A stretch of DNA of 64,000 bases from Dichotomocladium elegans (lineage: Eukaryota > Mucoromycota > Mucoromycetes > Mucorales > Lichtheimiaceae). The notes below the pieces were generated by a model. The model worked only from the letters and a program-made list of their open reading frames with translations, was not told where the DNA came from and made no database searches. Below, piece by piece: positions 1 to 13,096 of this stretch; position 1 is the stretch's first letter; every line of letters begins with the position of its first letter. The position numbers and the translations under genes are program-made. The stretch is from NCBI GenBank assembly GCA_025716815.1, contig JAIXMN010000013.1:372001-436000 (forward strand), in the 5' to 3' direction.

Positions 1-2560
1 AATGACGTTAGGGAACACTGTTAGAGGGAACTGGAGAAGCGTAAATAGCGAAATGGCAACGAATGCGATGTCACTTGTCAGTGGCCGATCGGAAGTTGCG
101 ATAAATAGGCCAAAGGTAGATAGGGAAACAAAGAACGGTATCGAGGACCAGGTGAAGTTTTGAGTAGCAGTGAGCACGCCAATCTTCTTCAATGTCGCTA
201 GCTCGAGATCATTACGGATGTAGGAAACCTTTTCGATAAATGGGTTCTCCCATGCGTAAAGCTTGATCACTTTTATGCCATTCAAGATCTCATTCTATTG
301 TCATGAGTGACAAAAAGCCCTTTTGAGTAATGGCGATTATCACCTGGCTCTGGTAGATACCGATACTATACCATCAACTTGATTCTCGAATCCTTGTTGC
401 CCATTTGTGTCTTTTGAAGGGTACGCATTTTTCGTGCAAGAAATGTGTTGAGAGGAATAGCAAGAATGAGGATCGCAACACCAGCCCAGATGCTAGGACC
501 CATCGTTTGGTACAATAAAACCAATGCAATAAGGATTTGAAAGGGGCCGCTCCAAACTAGATATTTGACACAATAACCCGGTAAGCTAGCGGCAAACCAT
601 TCTTCGATAATTCTGTAAAATTACCGATATGGAAGTATGTGGTAAGGTCTAATAAGCGCTGCGCATCGACGCTCATATGATTGACAATCTACATATTTTT
701 TTTAAAAAAAACGGATCTATTAACACATCAGGATGTTACGCAAATCAATCTTTCCTGAGTTACCTCTCCTACTGTTGCTTGCTGCCGGCTTGAATTATTG
801 AGAACCAGCGTTTTGCGATATATCGAGGTCACAAGAGCAGCACGTATATGTATACCAGTGTTGAAGCAAACGTGGAAATACTGGTGTAAAAACAAGGTCT
901 GGCAAACAGCAGTAAGTAGCATGCTACCTATTACAAATATCAGCGTATGTCCGGACATTCAGACAGGTTAAGTTTACATCTCTACTTACATGCGATGAGA
1001 ATGCCGCGGTATTCGGGCTGGGGTTCACTGCTAGCTGATCCATAACTCCCGACCCATGTAATCAACTGCTTTAGAAGCATAGGCTGAGTGAACTGGAGAA
1101 TGTCCTGAATCATTTTGAACAGCTATACAGAGAGATGGTTTAGCATAATTATTTGCTGACCGTAAGCCACGCTTACCGCTGCAAATAAGAACGGGCCGCC
1201 GACTGTCTTGACCAAAGCTCGAAGAAGCGATGGTCTAAGGAATAAAAGAATCGGAGAGTTAGTAAAGAAACATACATAAAACGCACGACGCCTACTTTTT
1301 CTTCTTGAGCTCCTGATTCCAATGCTTTTCAAATACATCACCAATGACAGCTGATTGATCGCTCGTTTTGAGATTCCTTATTGTGTACCGGTATCAGCAA
1401 GTTTTCATCCTGTTATGATATTTAACACCACCTACCATAAATCATCCATCACTAACGGCTTCTTATATCCGAGGCGCATCAGGGGCGTCATCCAGGAAAA
1501 TGTTAGCCGGCGAAAAATGTTTGTATTCAGCTCAGGACTTTCATGCTTAATACCAGACCATCAGATGACTGCTTGCTTCTTATCATTTTTGTTATCCACG
1601 TTAAACACAAACCTCATCCTCCTCAAGCATCACATATTGACTCCGGGGTCGTGGGATATTTTCGAGCACAAACATGGCTGCCCCCAATACACTACTGGAA
1701 GCGAAGAACGCAAACTCCGTTGGGGCGGTTTCATGAAGATGCATCATCAGAAGCGTCCGAAGTTTAGTGGCATTAGCGAATAGTACAAATAGCCAATAAA
1801 ATAACAAGACGGCGGAAGCGATTCGGTTTCGGGAATACTCTAGGTGATGGAGTCCAATCGCGAGCACCTAGCATACAGCATAATTTAAACTTCTGAGCCC
1901 CGACTCTAACCAATATAGACCTACCAAGCAAAAGATGTTAAAACCCTGAGCGAGCACCTGTGCATTCTCAAGAGCTTCATCCACGCCCTTGACATTCACG
2001 AACAGTCCAGAAACACTCGTCAACAATAGCATGATCAGTGTTGTCTATGGTAGCGTAAAATGAGTAAACTCTTCCTGTCTTGCTTCTCGTGACAAATCCA
2101 CATGCCATTTTTGCAAAGTAGAGCCAGTTGCGCGTCATATCAGATGGGAAGGGATCACGCTTCGCCAGGATCCATAATCGTGCAGCACCAGCAACCAAGA
2201 GGAACACAGATGGAAGCGACATAATGACCCTATCACGCAAGCAAACGAACAAATAATTAAGAACACAAAGAAAGATATAATAGAAAATATCAATATGTTC
2301 CAGTCTTACGTGTCTTCAAAGCATGGTGTGAAGTCTGGTAGGCGAATATCAGAGAACGGACCCTAGCGTTTTTAGCCGCAATGAGCTTACTGATCCACGA
2401 AAAGGACAAAGTGCGAGCTGTTACGGCGCCGAGTTGTTGCTCAACGTACCCATCCTTCGGCATTGTGGCACATGCCCTCCCACGACGAAGAATCACCGGG
2501 GGCGTCTAAAGGCTCAATGGCACCAGATAAGACCCATTGGCCTGAATCGATCGTGGCCAT
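1..2560 (-). CDS. ABCC-family (MRP/YCF1-type) ABC transporter, 5' part, truncated by window edge
   Basis: ATP-driven exporter of the multidrug-resistance-protein class; yeast relatives (Ycf1, Bpt1) move glutathione conjugates into the vacuole. The start at 2560 gives an N-terminus reading DAPGDSSSWEGM and AEGW. Exon 1 is 2450-2560; exon 2 continues GPFSDIRLPDFTPCFEDT, the conserved entry to the extra N-terminal membrane domain TMD0. Next come TMD0 helices (about 2250-1980), the end of TMD0 (about 1867-1601, with VLENIPRP), the linker (about 1560-1440, TFSWMTPLMRLGYKKPL then VMDDLW), and the first helices of TMD1 (about 1260-620, including NHMSVDAQRLLDL). Several introns of about 55-80 nt interrupt it. 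No stop or frameshift was needed in the exons I followed, so it looks intact. The nucleotide-binding domains lie beyond the left edge. Exon borders below 600 were not resolved. The ABCC call is secure; the exact substrate class is not. Confidence 0.88.
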
Positions 2561-4480
2561 TGAGAGTGTACGTTGTATTGAACAAAGAGAAAGAGAGAGT
2601 TAATGGGAAAAATAACGCTCGTAAAAAATGTGGTTAGACTCCGCTTCTCGCACTGCCTTTAAATCAGAACTCGGGTCGGCTATGCAACATGTCACTTCGT
2701 CACACAGCGCGTCGACTCTCAAAACCCCATTTCCCCGCTGATGGACGTAAGTTTCGATGCAAGCATCATGAGGACCTTTCAATCCCTCCGAAGAGCGCAA
2801 TTCTAGCCTTAGTGAATCATTGTCGCCGATCTGAAAGTGCTGAAGGCGTTACTGTTTGTTTGGGGACACAAGGTGGCGTAGCCCAATGGAAACAACGAGA
2901 GCGAATGCTTACTAATCGACAGAGCGTTAGTAATCACAGTCTAACGTGAACACCTTTTTTTTTTATAAAATCACTGACGGACAAGAAGCTTATAGCTGAT
3001 AAAAATGGGAACTTTGGATTTATGATACACTGTATTGCCTAACAGCACTGTGTCGCTGGGAGTAATTCACTGACGAGAAAAAGTATTATAAAATCAGTAT
3101 ATTTAACAGGGAAATTCTTTATAACGATTGTAGGAGCAAAGATAAGGAAGGGAACGCCTGCTGTACGCACTGCGATATCAGAGTAATTTTAGAATGCAGA
3201 TCGTTAAAGACTAGATGCATAATGCGCAGGAAAGGTAGTCATCAAGGAGGAGGAGGAGAAGACACCACACCATAAAACTTGGTATTACCGGAGGAATTAA
3301 TTGCCGAAGTGCCGAAATAATGGCCGTGGAGGAGGCGAACATCTTTGGGTCACTCCATAGATATCCACATCAATCGACACGTTTTTGTCTCGATAACCTT
3401 GCGTAATTAAATACGGTCGACTTACTTTAACTCGGTATTATTTCACCAGCATTTCCTTGTTCGTTATATAACTCACTGGAATTGACGATGAGCATATTCT
3501 AAGAATATGTTTAAGCTCAAGTACTTTTTCTGTTATCAAATTACATATATACACGTAATGGCAAGATCAGAATGACCTCATTAATACGGCTTATGGTGTA
3601 CATGGTTTCTAGTGCTCTCAAGTGGTGGTGGAAACTGCGGTATAATCTCTATTTTATCTATGAAAATGAAAGATCACATAGTCTTACCCCATTTCTGCAG
3701 TGGAAAAAGTTCAATGCAGAAAAGATTTAGATAATAACATTCAGAACATTGCCAAGCTCGCCAAAAAGCAGAGGATGTACTAGGTTAAATCATTGGCCTT
3801 GCGGATTATCGAAGTTCATCAGCGGTGAAAACAGACATGATACACAACGCTTCTAGTGTTTCTGGTTTCAATATCTACATCTACTTACAACTCACTCTCA
3901 AAGATAAGCTCCTTTTACCAATGGTTAGACACGAGAAACTGAAATATTGAGTTATCCCGATACAAGCATGACTTCATCCGCTACATCAACTATGAGAGTC
4001 TCCGGCATTCGCGATGCCAGTGGCTGGATCCTTTCGGTGAAGTGTAGCACCTAAAGCATCAGCTGGCAAGAAGAGCATCGTGTGCGGTTACTGGAGGTGG
4101 TCTCCATTGCCCATGTCCCAACTATGCAGCGTTCTCCTTCTCATATACATCTTCCAAAATGAACTTCAAATCAATCAAGACTTCGAGATTACCGTCTTCT
4201 TGAACACCCGTTTTTTCTGAAATGTGGCTCTCATTGGTAGAATACGAGAAACGTGCACTTAGATCGTCCACCATATTTTCGGAAAAGGTTTACTTGCAAT
4301 CGAGACTATCATGGCTGGGCTCTCGGGGTCTCTTTTGGGTTTGAAGGCTTCGTTCTTACCGAGAAACCCAGCTTCAAGCCTGATCTCAGATCCCGCTGAG
4401 CCTTACATTATTCTCGAACAACGCTGCATAATTGCCACATTACAGTGCTAACTAACTCGTGAATTCACATTTAACGGTGA
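2561..4480. other. Intergenic region with no recognised gene
   Basis: Upstream region of the ABC transporter followed by AT-rich DNA. Short open frames occur but none resembles a known protein. From about 3,800 onward short plus-strand stretches may belong to the 5' part of the decayed helicase element beginning near 4,480, but I could not align them to a family motif. Confidence 0.5.
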
Positions 4481-6157
4481 TCAGCAAGCAGCCTTCGACA
4501 TAAACTGCCACCCATTAAAGGATGAAGCAAAGTCGACTAAGTTACACTTTATTGGTGGCCCAGGTGGCACTGGCAAGCATATCTATTTAATGCACTGCCT
4601 GAGCATGCACATCGTTGCGGTGATATTGCCGCTGCTGCTGCAACAAGTGGAACGGCAGGTTTTCTTTTTGATGGCCGATGCATTAGCACATTCAACATTC
4701 AAAATTCCGCTTGAATGTTTACAGTAACACTATCTACTCCTTTACTCCTCGATTTGATACTGCACGTCTGTTCAAACTGACCTCTCGCATAATATGGGAT
4801 GAGGCATCGATGATAGGCCGTGCTGTTGAATGTATAAATATAGTATGCAACACCCGATGAAATCCAAAGATCCATCTCTTGAACATGTTCCTTTTGGTGG
4901 TGAACTGATTGTCGTTGGTGGCAATTTCCGGCAGACGTGATTATCATAGTCATTATGTTATGTTTTATTGATAGTTTGTATTTTATTAGATGCTGCCTGT
5001 TATTCCAAACGAATTGCGGGCACAAATTATCTCACAGATTTTCCCGCACTGTTCAAATGTTTGGCTTTGCATGCAGGTCCATCGTTTGCAGACGAATATG
5101 CGTGTTCAGCAGGCTACAAACATGCACGACGATTTGACATTGCAGGAGTTTTCCAGTTACCTGGTATACATAGTCTCCATCCAGGAACCTGTTGCCGAAG
5201 GTACCGAGGATAAAATACGTGTTCCAGATGTACTGGTTTTGCCAGGGTTCAGCTTTCTAGTCTTGGTTGGCATCATCTTGGTGATACGAACAATGTATCA
5301 ATACCCACAACTGAATTCCTTACATCCCGCGCTATTTTGATGCCAGAAAACAAGGACATCTCCTTGCTCAACGACTCTGTCCTTGAGAGGTTTCCTGGGG
5401 GCGCTCGAGAATTTCTGAGCGCCGACTTATGAACGATCTTGAGGAGTAAATTACGTACCCACCTTAGTGTCTCAACTCGCTTACTCATCTGGTCTTCCCC
5501 ACACTCACTCAAACTAAAACGAGGATGCCCACTAATGGTCCTCCGTATCTTTTACATCGCCCAAGACCTTGATAATGACACTCGAATGATATGTCGCTCA
5601 TTTCGTCGACGCAGAAATCTCAACTGGGATACACATCGGACAAATAGCAATTATCCCACGCCTTACGTTGACTCCAACAAATAGCCACTGCCCCATACAA
5701 TTCAAAAGGATACAGTTTCCTTTACATCTGACCTTCGCGGTAATAATTAACAAAGCCCAAGCGCAAACGTTTGACAAAGTAGGTCAATACCTGACTGATC
5801 CAGTATTTACCTGTGGTCATCTATACGTGGCCTTGTCTCGAGCATTAAAATGGATCTAGAAAACTTGACACCAGGCCTTTACACACGAACTGTTGTATAT
5901 GGCAAAGTGCTTATTTATTTTAACTGTTTATTATCCTTAACAATACCTTCTTTACTTATCTTCCTGTATCTATATATATATCACAAGGGCGCATTTTTAT
6001 TATCATTATCACCACATGCATCTATTTTACCCAACTTATATATATATATATACCATTCATTATAACTGATTTTTCTACAACTCATTGTGATGTTTGTTGG
6101 GGAGAGGCGAAGCCCCCAACCGACGCAGCAATCGAGCGAAGCGAGATGTGCTGCTAA
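4480..6157 (+). mobile_element. Decayed Helitron (PIF1-like helicase remnant plus 3' terminus)
   Basis: Pieces of a PIF1/Helitron-type DNA helicase occur in order on the plus strand but in shifting frames with stops. They are a Walker A stretch FIGGPGGTGK (4548-4577), a Walker B-like IIWDEAS (about 4789-4809), PFGGELIVVGG with FRQ (about 4890-4935), a NMRVQQ segment (about 5095), MPENKDISLLNDSVLERFPG (about 5341-5400), and the closing helicase motif INKAQAQTFDKVGQYL with LYVALSRA (about 5745-5850). Helitron helicases end in this way. Downstream, an inverted repeat GTTGGGG/CCCCAAC (6096-6102 and 6114-6120) and a second one GCAGCA/TGCTGC (6125-6130 and 6149-6154) precede CTAA at 6154-6157 followed by T, which fits the CTRR-T end of Helitrons. 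The Rep/HUH part and 5' TC end were not found. It is non-functional as read. Confidence 0.65.
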
Positions 6158-7580
6158 TATATTCCTAAAATTCTTCCATTGTTTGTTGTTCGGCATTCGT
6201 ATGTAGCCTACTCACAGATCAATGTCCTGGCAATTTTGGTACCTGCGGATGAGATTACTGAAATTCGTGCAATGGTCAACGTTGTCATCGTGAAGTCAGC
6301 AATTATCTGTCCATTGTACCATTACCAGCCTCCCCCGGGTAGTCGAATACTCTGAGGTGTGGGGCGTTGGTTAGCAAAGATCCTCAGTCGACAAAGAGGT
6401 GAAAAGGGCTGGCATTAAAAAATCAGGTCACCTGAATTTCATCATCGGGGAAAAGACCCGCGTATTATGTGGAGATACACCCCGCAGTGGTCCGTGTGTG
6501 TGGGGTGGGGAAGGGGGTAAATTCTACCACAACTCCCCCTTTGAAAAAAGGGGGTATAAATAGGGGCCTTTCCCCAACTCTTCGTCTCTCTTTATCCTTC
6601 GGGCCCGTTTGGGTACGTTCTCTCCCGCCGAGAGTCCCCTTCCCCACCCCTCTCTCCCCTCCCCCTCCCCCTCCCCTCCCCCTTCCCCTCCCCTATCTCC
6701 CTCTCGGCCTTTCCCATCGTACCTTGATGAGTCTGGAGGATCTCTCCGAGGACGCACGATTGGCGCCGGTCATGCAGAGGAGAGGGGATACACAGCAGCC
6801 GGCCTTCACGTGGCTATCCCTGTTACGGGGCTCTCTTTTGAGGACCTCAACCGACGGGCTGCTCAGTTAATGAAAATGAAAACCTCCCCCAAAATATTTA
6901 AACGAAAACAAAAAAAGTAAACGAAAATCTTTTTTAATTTAAAAATGAAAACGAAAAATGCTTGAGTGTGCGTGTGTGATCGTTGTGAATGGGTCTATGA
7001 AGCGGCATGGGAAAGATCAAGCGGACAGGAGGAGGATTTGCCTATTATGGGCCATCATGGATAAATCCTTCGGCCACCATGCTTCCCCTACGTTGTGTGA
7101 AATATAAGAGTTGGTGCTCAGTCACTTCACATCTGGAAATCGCCCGTGAAGAAGCTAGAATGCGCTTCTCGATGAATGTACCTAGTATGACGTGATGGTC
7201 CGATGTATAAAAGGAATCTCGCTGACAGCAGGACTTTTGACGCAGAAACCTGCTGCCACGACAAACGTCTAGAATTAGTTATAAAAAAAATTCATTGACA
7301 ATGGAAGCTACAGTACAACCATTTCTATTCTTTTAACTTATCTGGTAGAAAGCACCGCAGCAAATCCACGCATGCACCGGGAGAGCACCATAGCAAATCG
7401 ACGGAGAGAAGATGATGTCTGCAGAATTATCACCACTGTTCTCCGTTGAGACGCTTAGTCAGATACTTATAATTACGAGAGACGGAACTTTCGCTCTCAT
7501 AGGCTGTAAGATTGGGTCAGAAGGCCACGGCTGATATAGCACTCGATGCCCTCATATCGATATATCGAGAGATACCCTTT
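6158..7580. other. Intergenic region with TATA-like box and long pyrimidine tract
   Basis: A TATAAATA sequence at about 6553-6560 sits just upstream of a strongly C/T-rich run (about 6646-6718). Open frames across it (for example 6609-6920, 103 codons) owe their proline/serine richness to the tract and end in a lysine-rich tail; I do not recognise them. The stretch after 6,920 has no supported gene. Confidence 0.4.
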
Positions 7581-7584
7581 GGCG

Positions 7585-8060
7585 AAGAAGGACCTTCCAT
7601 ATGTTTATACTGCATTTATCCATCTTGACCATTGGAACCTTAAAGAAATTGAGAGAGCGTGCAGTTAGAGCTCTTGTGTTTCAAACTTCAAATTGATATG
7701 TTTTTTCTTCTCTTGATTGGTGATTGATGCTGAGATTTGTTCATGTTGTTTATAATATAGGTTCTCCTTTGGGCCTTATCACGCTTTGTTTTATGCTTAT
7801 AGAGAGGTCAGATTGACAAAAAAAAACGTATCTCTTCTAAAGTCAACGGCAGACATGTCTCGTCGGCAGAATCTGTCAAGACATTCTTAGATATTTGCAT
7901 TGTACAGTATTCCTTCTTTACAGGCTGAAACCGAGTGGTGGCACCTCGCATTCATTTTTTATGGACATGGAACGTCATTTTAGACAAATTACATACGTAC
8001 ATCCCTGGAGTAGCGACTCAAAAAATAATGGATGATTTCCCTCCATCTCAATATGAAATA
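7585..8060 (-). mobile_element. Tc1-like transposon relic, short copy
   Basis: Plus-strand sequence at about 7,597-7,735 and 7,920-8,045 is similar to stretches of the larger Tc1-like copies at about 29,630-29,900 and 62,720-63,230 (shared words near CATATG-TTTATACT, and near GGCTGAAACCGA and GGAACGTC). It therefore lies in the same orientation as those copies, with the transposase on the minus strand. No open frame remains. It is the most degraded of three copies in the window. Confidence 0.5.
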
Positions 8061-8804
8061 ACACATTTATTCGCTACATTAAGTGTACGCAAATGACCTA
8101 TGGTTCTACTTAGTGGTCCTTTCCATCCTATGACGCCGATGGGCGTGCTGAACAGATATGTATATCTAGCCATTTTGCTGCTGCCAACGCACACAAACCC
8201 TTCCCAAATATCGACTTGAGGAAATTGGACTTAAAACTGCTTCCTTTCATCTAAACGATTGTATCCTTTCGCATGGTCGGATGCATACGTAGCAATAAGG
8301 TCGGAATTACTATTGAAAGAAACATCGTGTATGGGTGCAAACCGTCTAGACAGTATGTTTCGTCATCCGTAACGTAGCCTATAGGTTCACACCCATCAAT
8401 GCTCATCTATATATTATGTCTTCCTCCTAGCCATTGCAAAGAATATTCCTTTTAGGATGATAGTTAAGTGTAGAAGGAAAAGAATCGACAGATCGCAGAC
8501 GTAAATTGGCGAACTCTTCGTATGGTAATTATTTTATGTATATGTCATTGGGTTTGTGATCTTGCGTAAAGGTGTCTCGCCATCCTGCCATGATATTAGG
8601 GATTTGTCAAATGCTTCACTGTGAATAGAAAGCGTACCTTGGTCCTTTTGGTTTTCTTGGTGTAGTTGGCCATTCTATCTTCTGATTGGCAGTTCTCTCC
8701 GCGTTACTGATTGGCTCCGACATGGTTACTCAGACTATTCGATGTCCCCCGACACAATTTTTCCTTAATCTCTTCGCCTACGAAGAAATTCGATTCATTG
8801 CAAC
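8061..8804. other. Upstream region of PRP22, no gene seen
   Basis: No recognisable coding sequence. The last 150 bases before the start codon at 8805 are pyrimidine-rich and presumably include the promoter and 5' leader of PRP22; no specific site can be named. Confidence 0.4.
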
Positions 8805-11800
8805 ATGGAGTTTGAGCAATTGGAGAGACTCTCGCTTATAAACAAAGTCATTAGCGAACTCTATAATCACACTGGACTTAATGACAAGGTTCTAGGTAAG
8901 AGATCAGATATATTTAGCTTCTTCAGAGCTTCCGGTTGCTGACGTTTACATGTTAGCCGAGTATATCCTGCATCTACATGATCAGGCAAATGGATCTTTG
9001 GAAAAATTCAAGGATTTATTGAAAGATTCTGATTTTTCGGATTCGTTTGTGGAGAATCTCAATCGCATTATAAATACGATGAAGCCGAAGAAACACATGT
9101 CGGAGCAATCTGTTGAAGAAAAGGCTGGAAAACTTCCTGGACTTGCTCTGGCGGACGATCCAGAATGGCACAAAAAGCGGGAGGAGGAACTTGGCGTGGC
9201 GGATATGATGGCAGAATTGGAGAGATCTGCTGACAGCCGTAAACGAAGAGACAACAACAGCCGTAGCCCTCCTCCTTCCTCACGCGATCGCAGGCGATCA
9301 TCGCGTAGTCCTTCACGAAGGCGGCGTAGCCATCGAAGTCCGAGCTTTACACGGCCGAGCCGACGGCAGATGCCTGATGATGCGCCTGTGATTTACAAGA
9401 TCTATGACGGTAAGGTTTCAAACATGCGTGATTTCGGTGCCTTTGTCCAGCTCGAAGGGGTCCGTGGTCGCGTGGAAGGTTTAGTCCATGTGAAACAACT
9501 GGCACAGGGCACAGTGCGCCATCCGAGTGACATTGTGCAGCGGAACCAGCATGTCAAAGTTAAAGTGATGTCGGTCGCTGGCAATCGCGTGAGCCTATCA
9601 ATGAAAGACGTGGATCAGAAGACGGGAGAAGATCTATCACCGCAATTGCGAGTGCGTTCGAAGGAGGAGATAGAGGCTATGGCATCACGCAATCCAGACC
9701 GACCATTGAACCCACAAGTTGCGCGGAGGATTGAAGATGACGGTCCTTCTCGCGCGGTCAAGCGCATGTCTTCGCCCGAACGATGGGAGATCAAACAGCT
9801 TATCGCTTCTGGAGTTGTTAATCCTGCAGACTATCCTGATATCGACGAAGTGAATGACTATGGTGCGGATATGGAAGCAGAGGAAGAAATTGATGTCGAA
9901 GTGCGCGAAGAAGAACCTCCATTTTTGCGAGGACAGACGAAGAAAACACTGCAGCTGAGTCCTGTCAAAGTCGTCAAAGTGCCGGACGGCACAATGAATC
10001 GATCGGCATTAGCGGGCGCTGCACTGGCTAAAGAACGACGAGAACTCAGGCATCAACAGCAAAATGAAGAGATGGATGAAGCCGCAAAAGATGTTAACAA
10101 ACCCTGGCTGGATCCGATGCCAGAGCCAGGTCAACGCCAGTTTGCGCAGGATCTACGTGGAGCCGCCGCCGCAGGGCAGCAGGCACAGGCTGAATGGAAG
10201 CGGGCAACATTCAATAATGCAACTAGTTTTGGCAAGATCACCAATCTATCTATTCAGGAGCAACGTGAAAGTTTGCCTATCTTTAAACTACGAAAATCCC
10301 TCATCGAAGCTATTCAGGAGAATCAGTTCTTGGTCGTCGTTGGCGATACAGGATCAGGCAAGACGACCCAAATGACTCAGTATCTTGCAGAAGAAGGTTT
10401 CGCAAACAGAGGCAGAATTGGTTGTACGCAGCCTCGTCGTGTCGCTGCCATGTCCGTGGCCAAGCGTGTTGCTGAAGAAGTCGGCTGTCGAGTTGGGCAA
10501 GAGATCGGATATACCATTCGTTTCGAGGACTGCACAAGTCCTGAGACACGCATCAAGTACATGACGGACGGTATGCTTTTGCGTGAATGTTTAATTGATC
10601 CTGCCATGTCGAATTACTCCGTCGTTATTCTTGATGAAGCTCACGAACGCACTATATCCACCGATGTCCTTTTTGGTCTCTTAAAACGTAAGAAAGAAAG
10701 TTGAGTCTGACAGTGTACGGTGGTCTAACCGATTTGCATAGGTGCCGCAAAAATTCGACCCGATCTTAAGCTTATCATCACATCGGCTACCCTCGATGCT
10801 GATAAGTTTGCTACCTTCTTCAATAACTGTCCTATCTTCACTATCCCTGGCCGCCCGTATCCCGTCGAGGTCCTCTACACTAAAGATCCGGAACCGGATT
10901 ATCTCGATGCAGCTCTGATCACTGTCATGCAAATTCATCTGTCTGAACCTCCGGGAGATATCCTTCTTTTCTTGACCGGTCAGGAAGAGATTGACACATC
11001 CTGCGAAATTTTATACGAACGAATGAAAGCCCTTGGTCCGGATGTCCCAGAACTTATCATCTTGCCAGTATATAGTGCTCTTCCTAGTGAAATGCAATCC
11101 CGTATCTTCGAACCCGCACCGCCTGGTTCCCGCAAAGTCGTGCTTGCGACTAACATCGCCGAGACGTCAATCACAATTGATGGTATTTACTACGTCGTTG
11201 ATCCTGGTTTTGTCAAACAGAACAAATGGGATGCCAAGCTGGGCATGGACTCGCTGGTGGTGGTCCCGATCTCTCAAGCAGCAGCTCGTCAACGTGCCGG
11301 TCGCGCTGGCAGAACAGGTCCGGGCAAATGCTATCGATTATATACCGAAGCAGCATACCGCAATGAAATGCTCCCCAACACAATTCCCGAAATTCAGCTC
11401 CTCAATTTGTCCATGACGGTATTGATGCTCAAAGCCATGGGTATCAATGACTTGCTTCATTTCGACTTTATGGACCCGCCACCGGAAGCCAACATGATCC
11501 AAGCACTCGAACAGCTGTATGCTTTGCAAGCGCTTGATGATGAAGGTCTGCTGACGCGACTGGGGCGCAAGATGGCTGAATTCCCGCTCGAGCCTCAGCT
11601 ATCGAAGATGCTAATTCAGTCGGTGGATTTGGGATGCTCTGAAGAGATTTTGACGATTGTCGCCATGTTGACAGCACAGAACGTGTTCTACCGACCAAAG
11701 GAGAAACAAGCACAGGCGGACGCGAAGAAAGCCAAGTTTCATCAGCCAGAAGGAGACCATCTGACCCTGTTGACCGTGTTCAATGGCTGGAAGGCAAACA

Positions 11801-12450
11801 GTTATGCGAATCCTTGGTGTTTTGAAAACTTCATTCAAGCCCGTAGTATGAAGCGTGCGATGGATGTACGGAAGCAGCTGGTTGGCATCATGGACCGGTA
11901 AGAGGAAATTGGTCTGCGAGGAACATGAGCTGGGTAGGATACTAATCACAAAGCTGAACAGCTACCGACACGATATTGTGTCCTGCGGTCGCAATTACAC
12001 CCGTGTCTGTAAAGCACTTGTATCTGGGTATTTCAGGAACGCAGCGAAGAAGGATCCTCAAGAAGGCTACAAAACGCTCCTCGAAGGCACGCCTGTCTAT
12101 ATCCATCCCTCCAGCGCGCTTTTTAACAAGGGACCGGAATGGTATGTTTTTTTCGAAAAGGGCTTATTTATGGTTTTTTTTGGCCCTTGCTAAGAATGAT
12201 ATTCAATAGGGTAATCTATCACGAAATCGTCTTTACATCTAAAGAATATATGCGTGAAGTCACAGCAATTGACCCGAAATGGCTGACTGAGGCAGCTCCA
12301 ACATTCTTCAAGGTGGCGGATGCAAACAAGATCTCGAAACGCAAGCGGCAAGAAAAGATTGAGCCTCTGTACAATCGGTATGAGAAGCCTAACGAGTGGC
12401 GACTCAGCAAGGCCAAACGAGGTGGTAGAATTAGCCAAACTTTTGGTTAA
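8805..12450 (+). CDS. PRP22: Pre-mRNA-splicing factor ATP-dependent RNA helicase PRP22/DHX8
   Basis: DEAH-box helicase that releases spliced mRNA from the spliceosome and acts in proofreading of the second step, in the nucleus. Exons: 8805-8895, 8957-10687, 10742-11897, 11962-12141, 12210-12450. They join in phase to 1,132 residues, close to the family size. Domains in order: N-terminal segment conserved in DHX8 (residues 1-60), RS-rich stretch with many Arg/Ser (about 125-165), S1 RNA-binding domain (about 174-250), Walker A GDTGSGKT (493-500), DEAH box (590-593), SAT motif just after intron 2, motif [14 protein letters not shown], then the winged-helix/ratchet and OB-fold region ending in GGRISQTFG. 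The RS stretch and S1 domain separate PRP22 from PRP2, PRP16 and PRP43. The four introns are 54-68 nt. The start is fixed by conservation of the exon 1/2 junction, reading NDKVLAEYIL. Confidence 0.96.
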
Positions 12451-13096
12451 GCGAGATAGAAGTAATTATCTTTCGCATTGTATATATTATATATGGAGTA
12501 AATCTTCCTCGTTGCTTCTTTACATTGTTTGGTAAACCAGCGCCGTGCCTATGGAAATTAGGATAATACGTAGCAATCCTATTCGGATCTTGGGAGGCCC
12601 GGAGCGGGAGCGGGGGGAAGGATTGCAAACCGATTGTTAGATGTCACCAATCCATGGTTATCGTATACGCAACCCCTGCCCAAGCTTTTTAGATATGTTA
12701 TAGGCAAGCGGTAAGTTCTTTTACAAAAGGGCCCTTGGTACAGAAGTGATTCATAGGGTACACATAGGTACGTGCACGCGATGACGAGCCTCAGAGCTTG
12801 TTCAGGACCTGGAGAACAAATGTCTAATGCCTTTGCAGCCAGAAAAAGTTTAGGACCCAGTCCGACATGCTTGGCCCACGCTCAACAGGGTCGGAGCTAA
12901 CTTTCTTCGTGTTGGTGTGCTATGGGATCCCGAATCCTAAATTCCCCGTAACCATCACATGCCAAAAGGGACTGTCCCCCCCCACAGACACACAATCTGC
13001 CCCTAACATGGACCCAGTCCAAACTTCTAAAGTGGAGCTGACGAGAAAGGAAAATCTACAAATTTATTGTCTGTACAAAAAAAAAAAGAACACGAT
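12451..13096. other. Convergent intergenic region between PRP22 and iPGM
   Basis: PRP22 (plus) and iPGM (minus) end facing each other, so this holds both 3' ends. Short homopolymers (C run near 12,980, A run near 13,080) but no coding signal was seen. Confidence 0.5.

Noticed and set aside
9240..9370. Arg/Ser-rich stretch considered as a separate SR protein
   Set aside because: It is continuous with PRP22/DHX8, whose family normally carries an RS-like region before the S1 domain.
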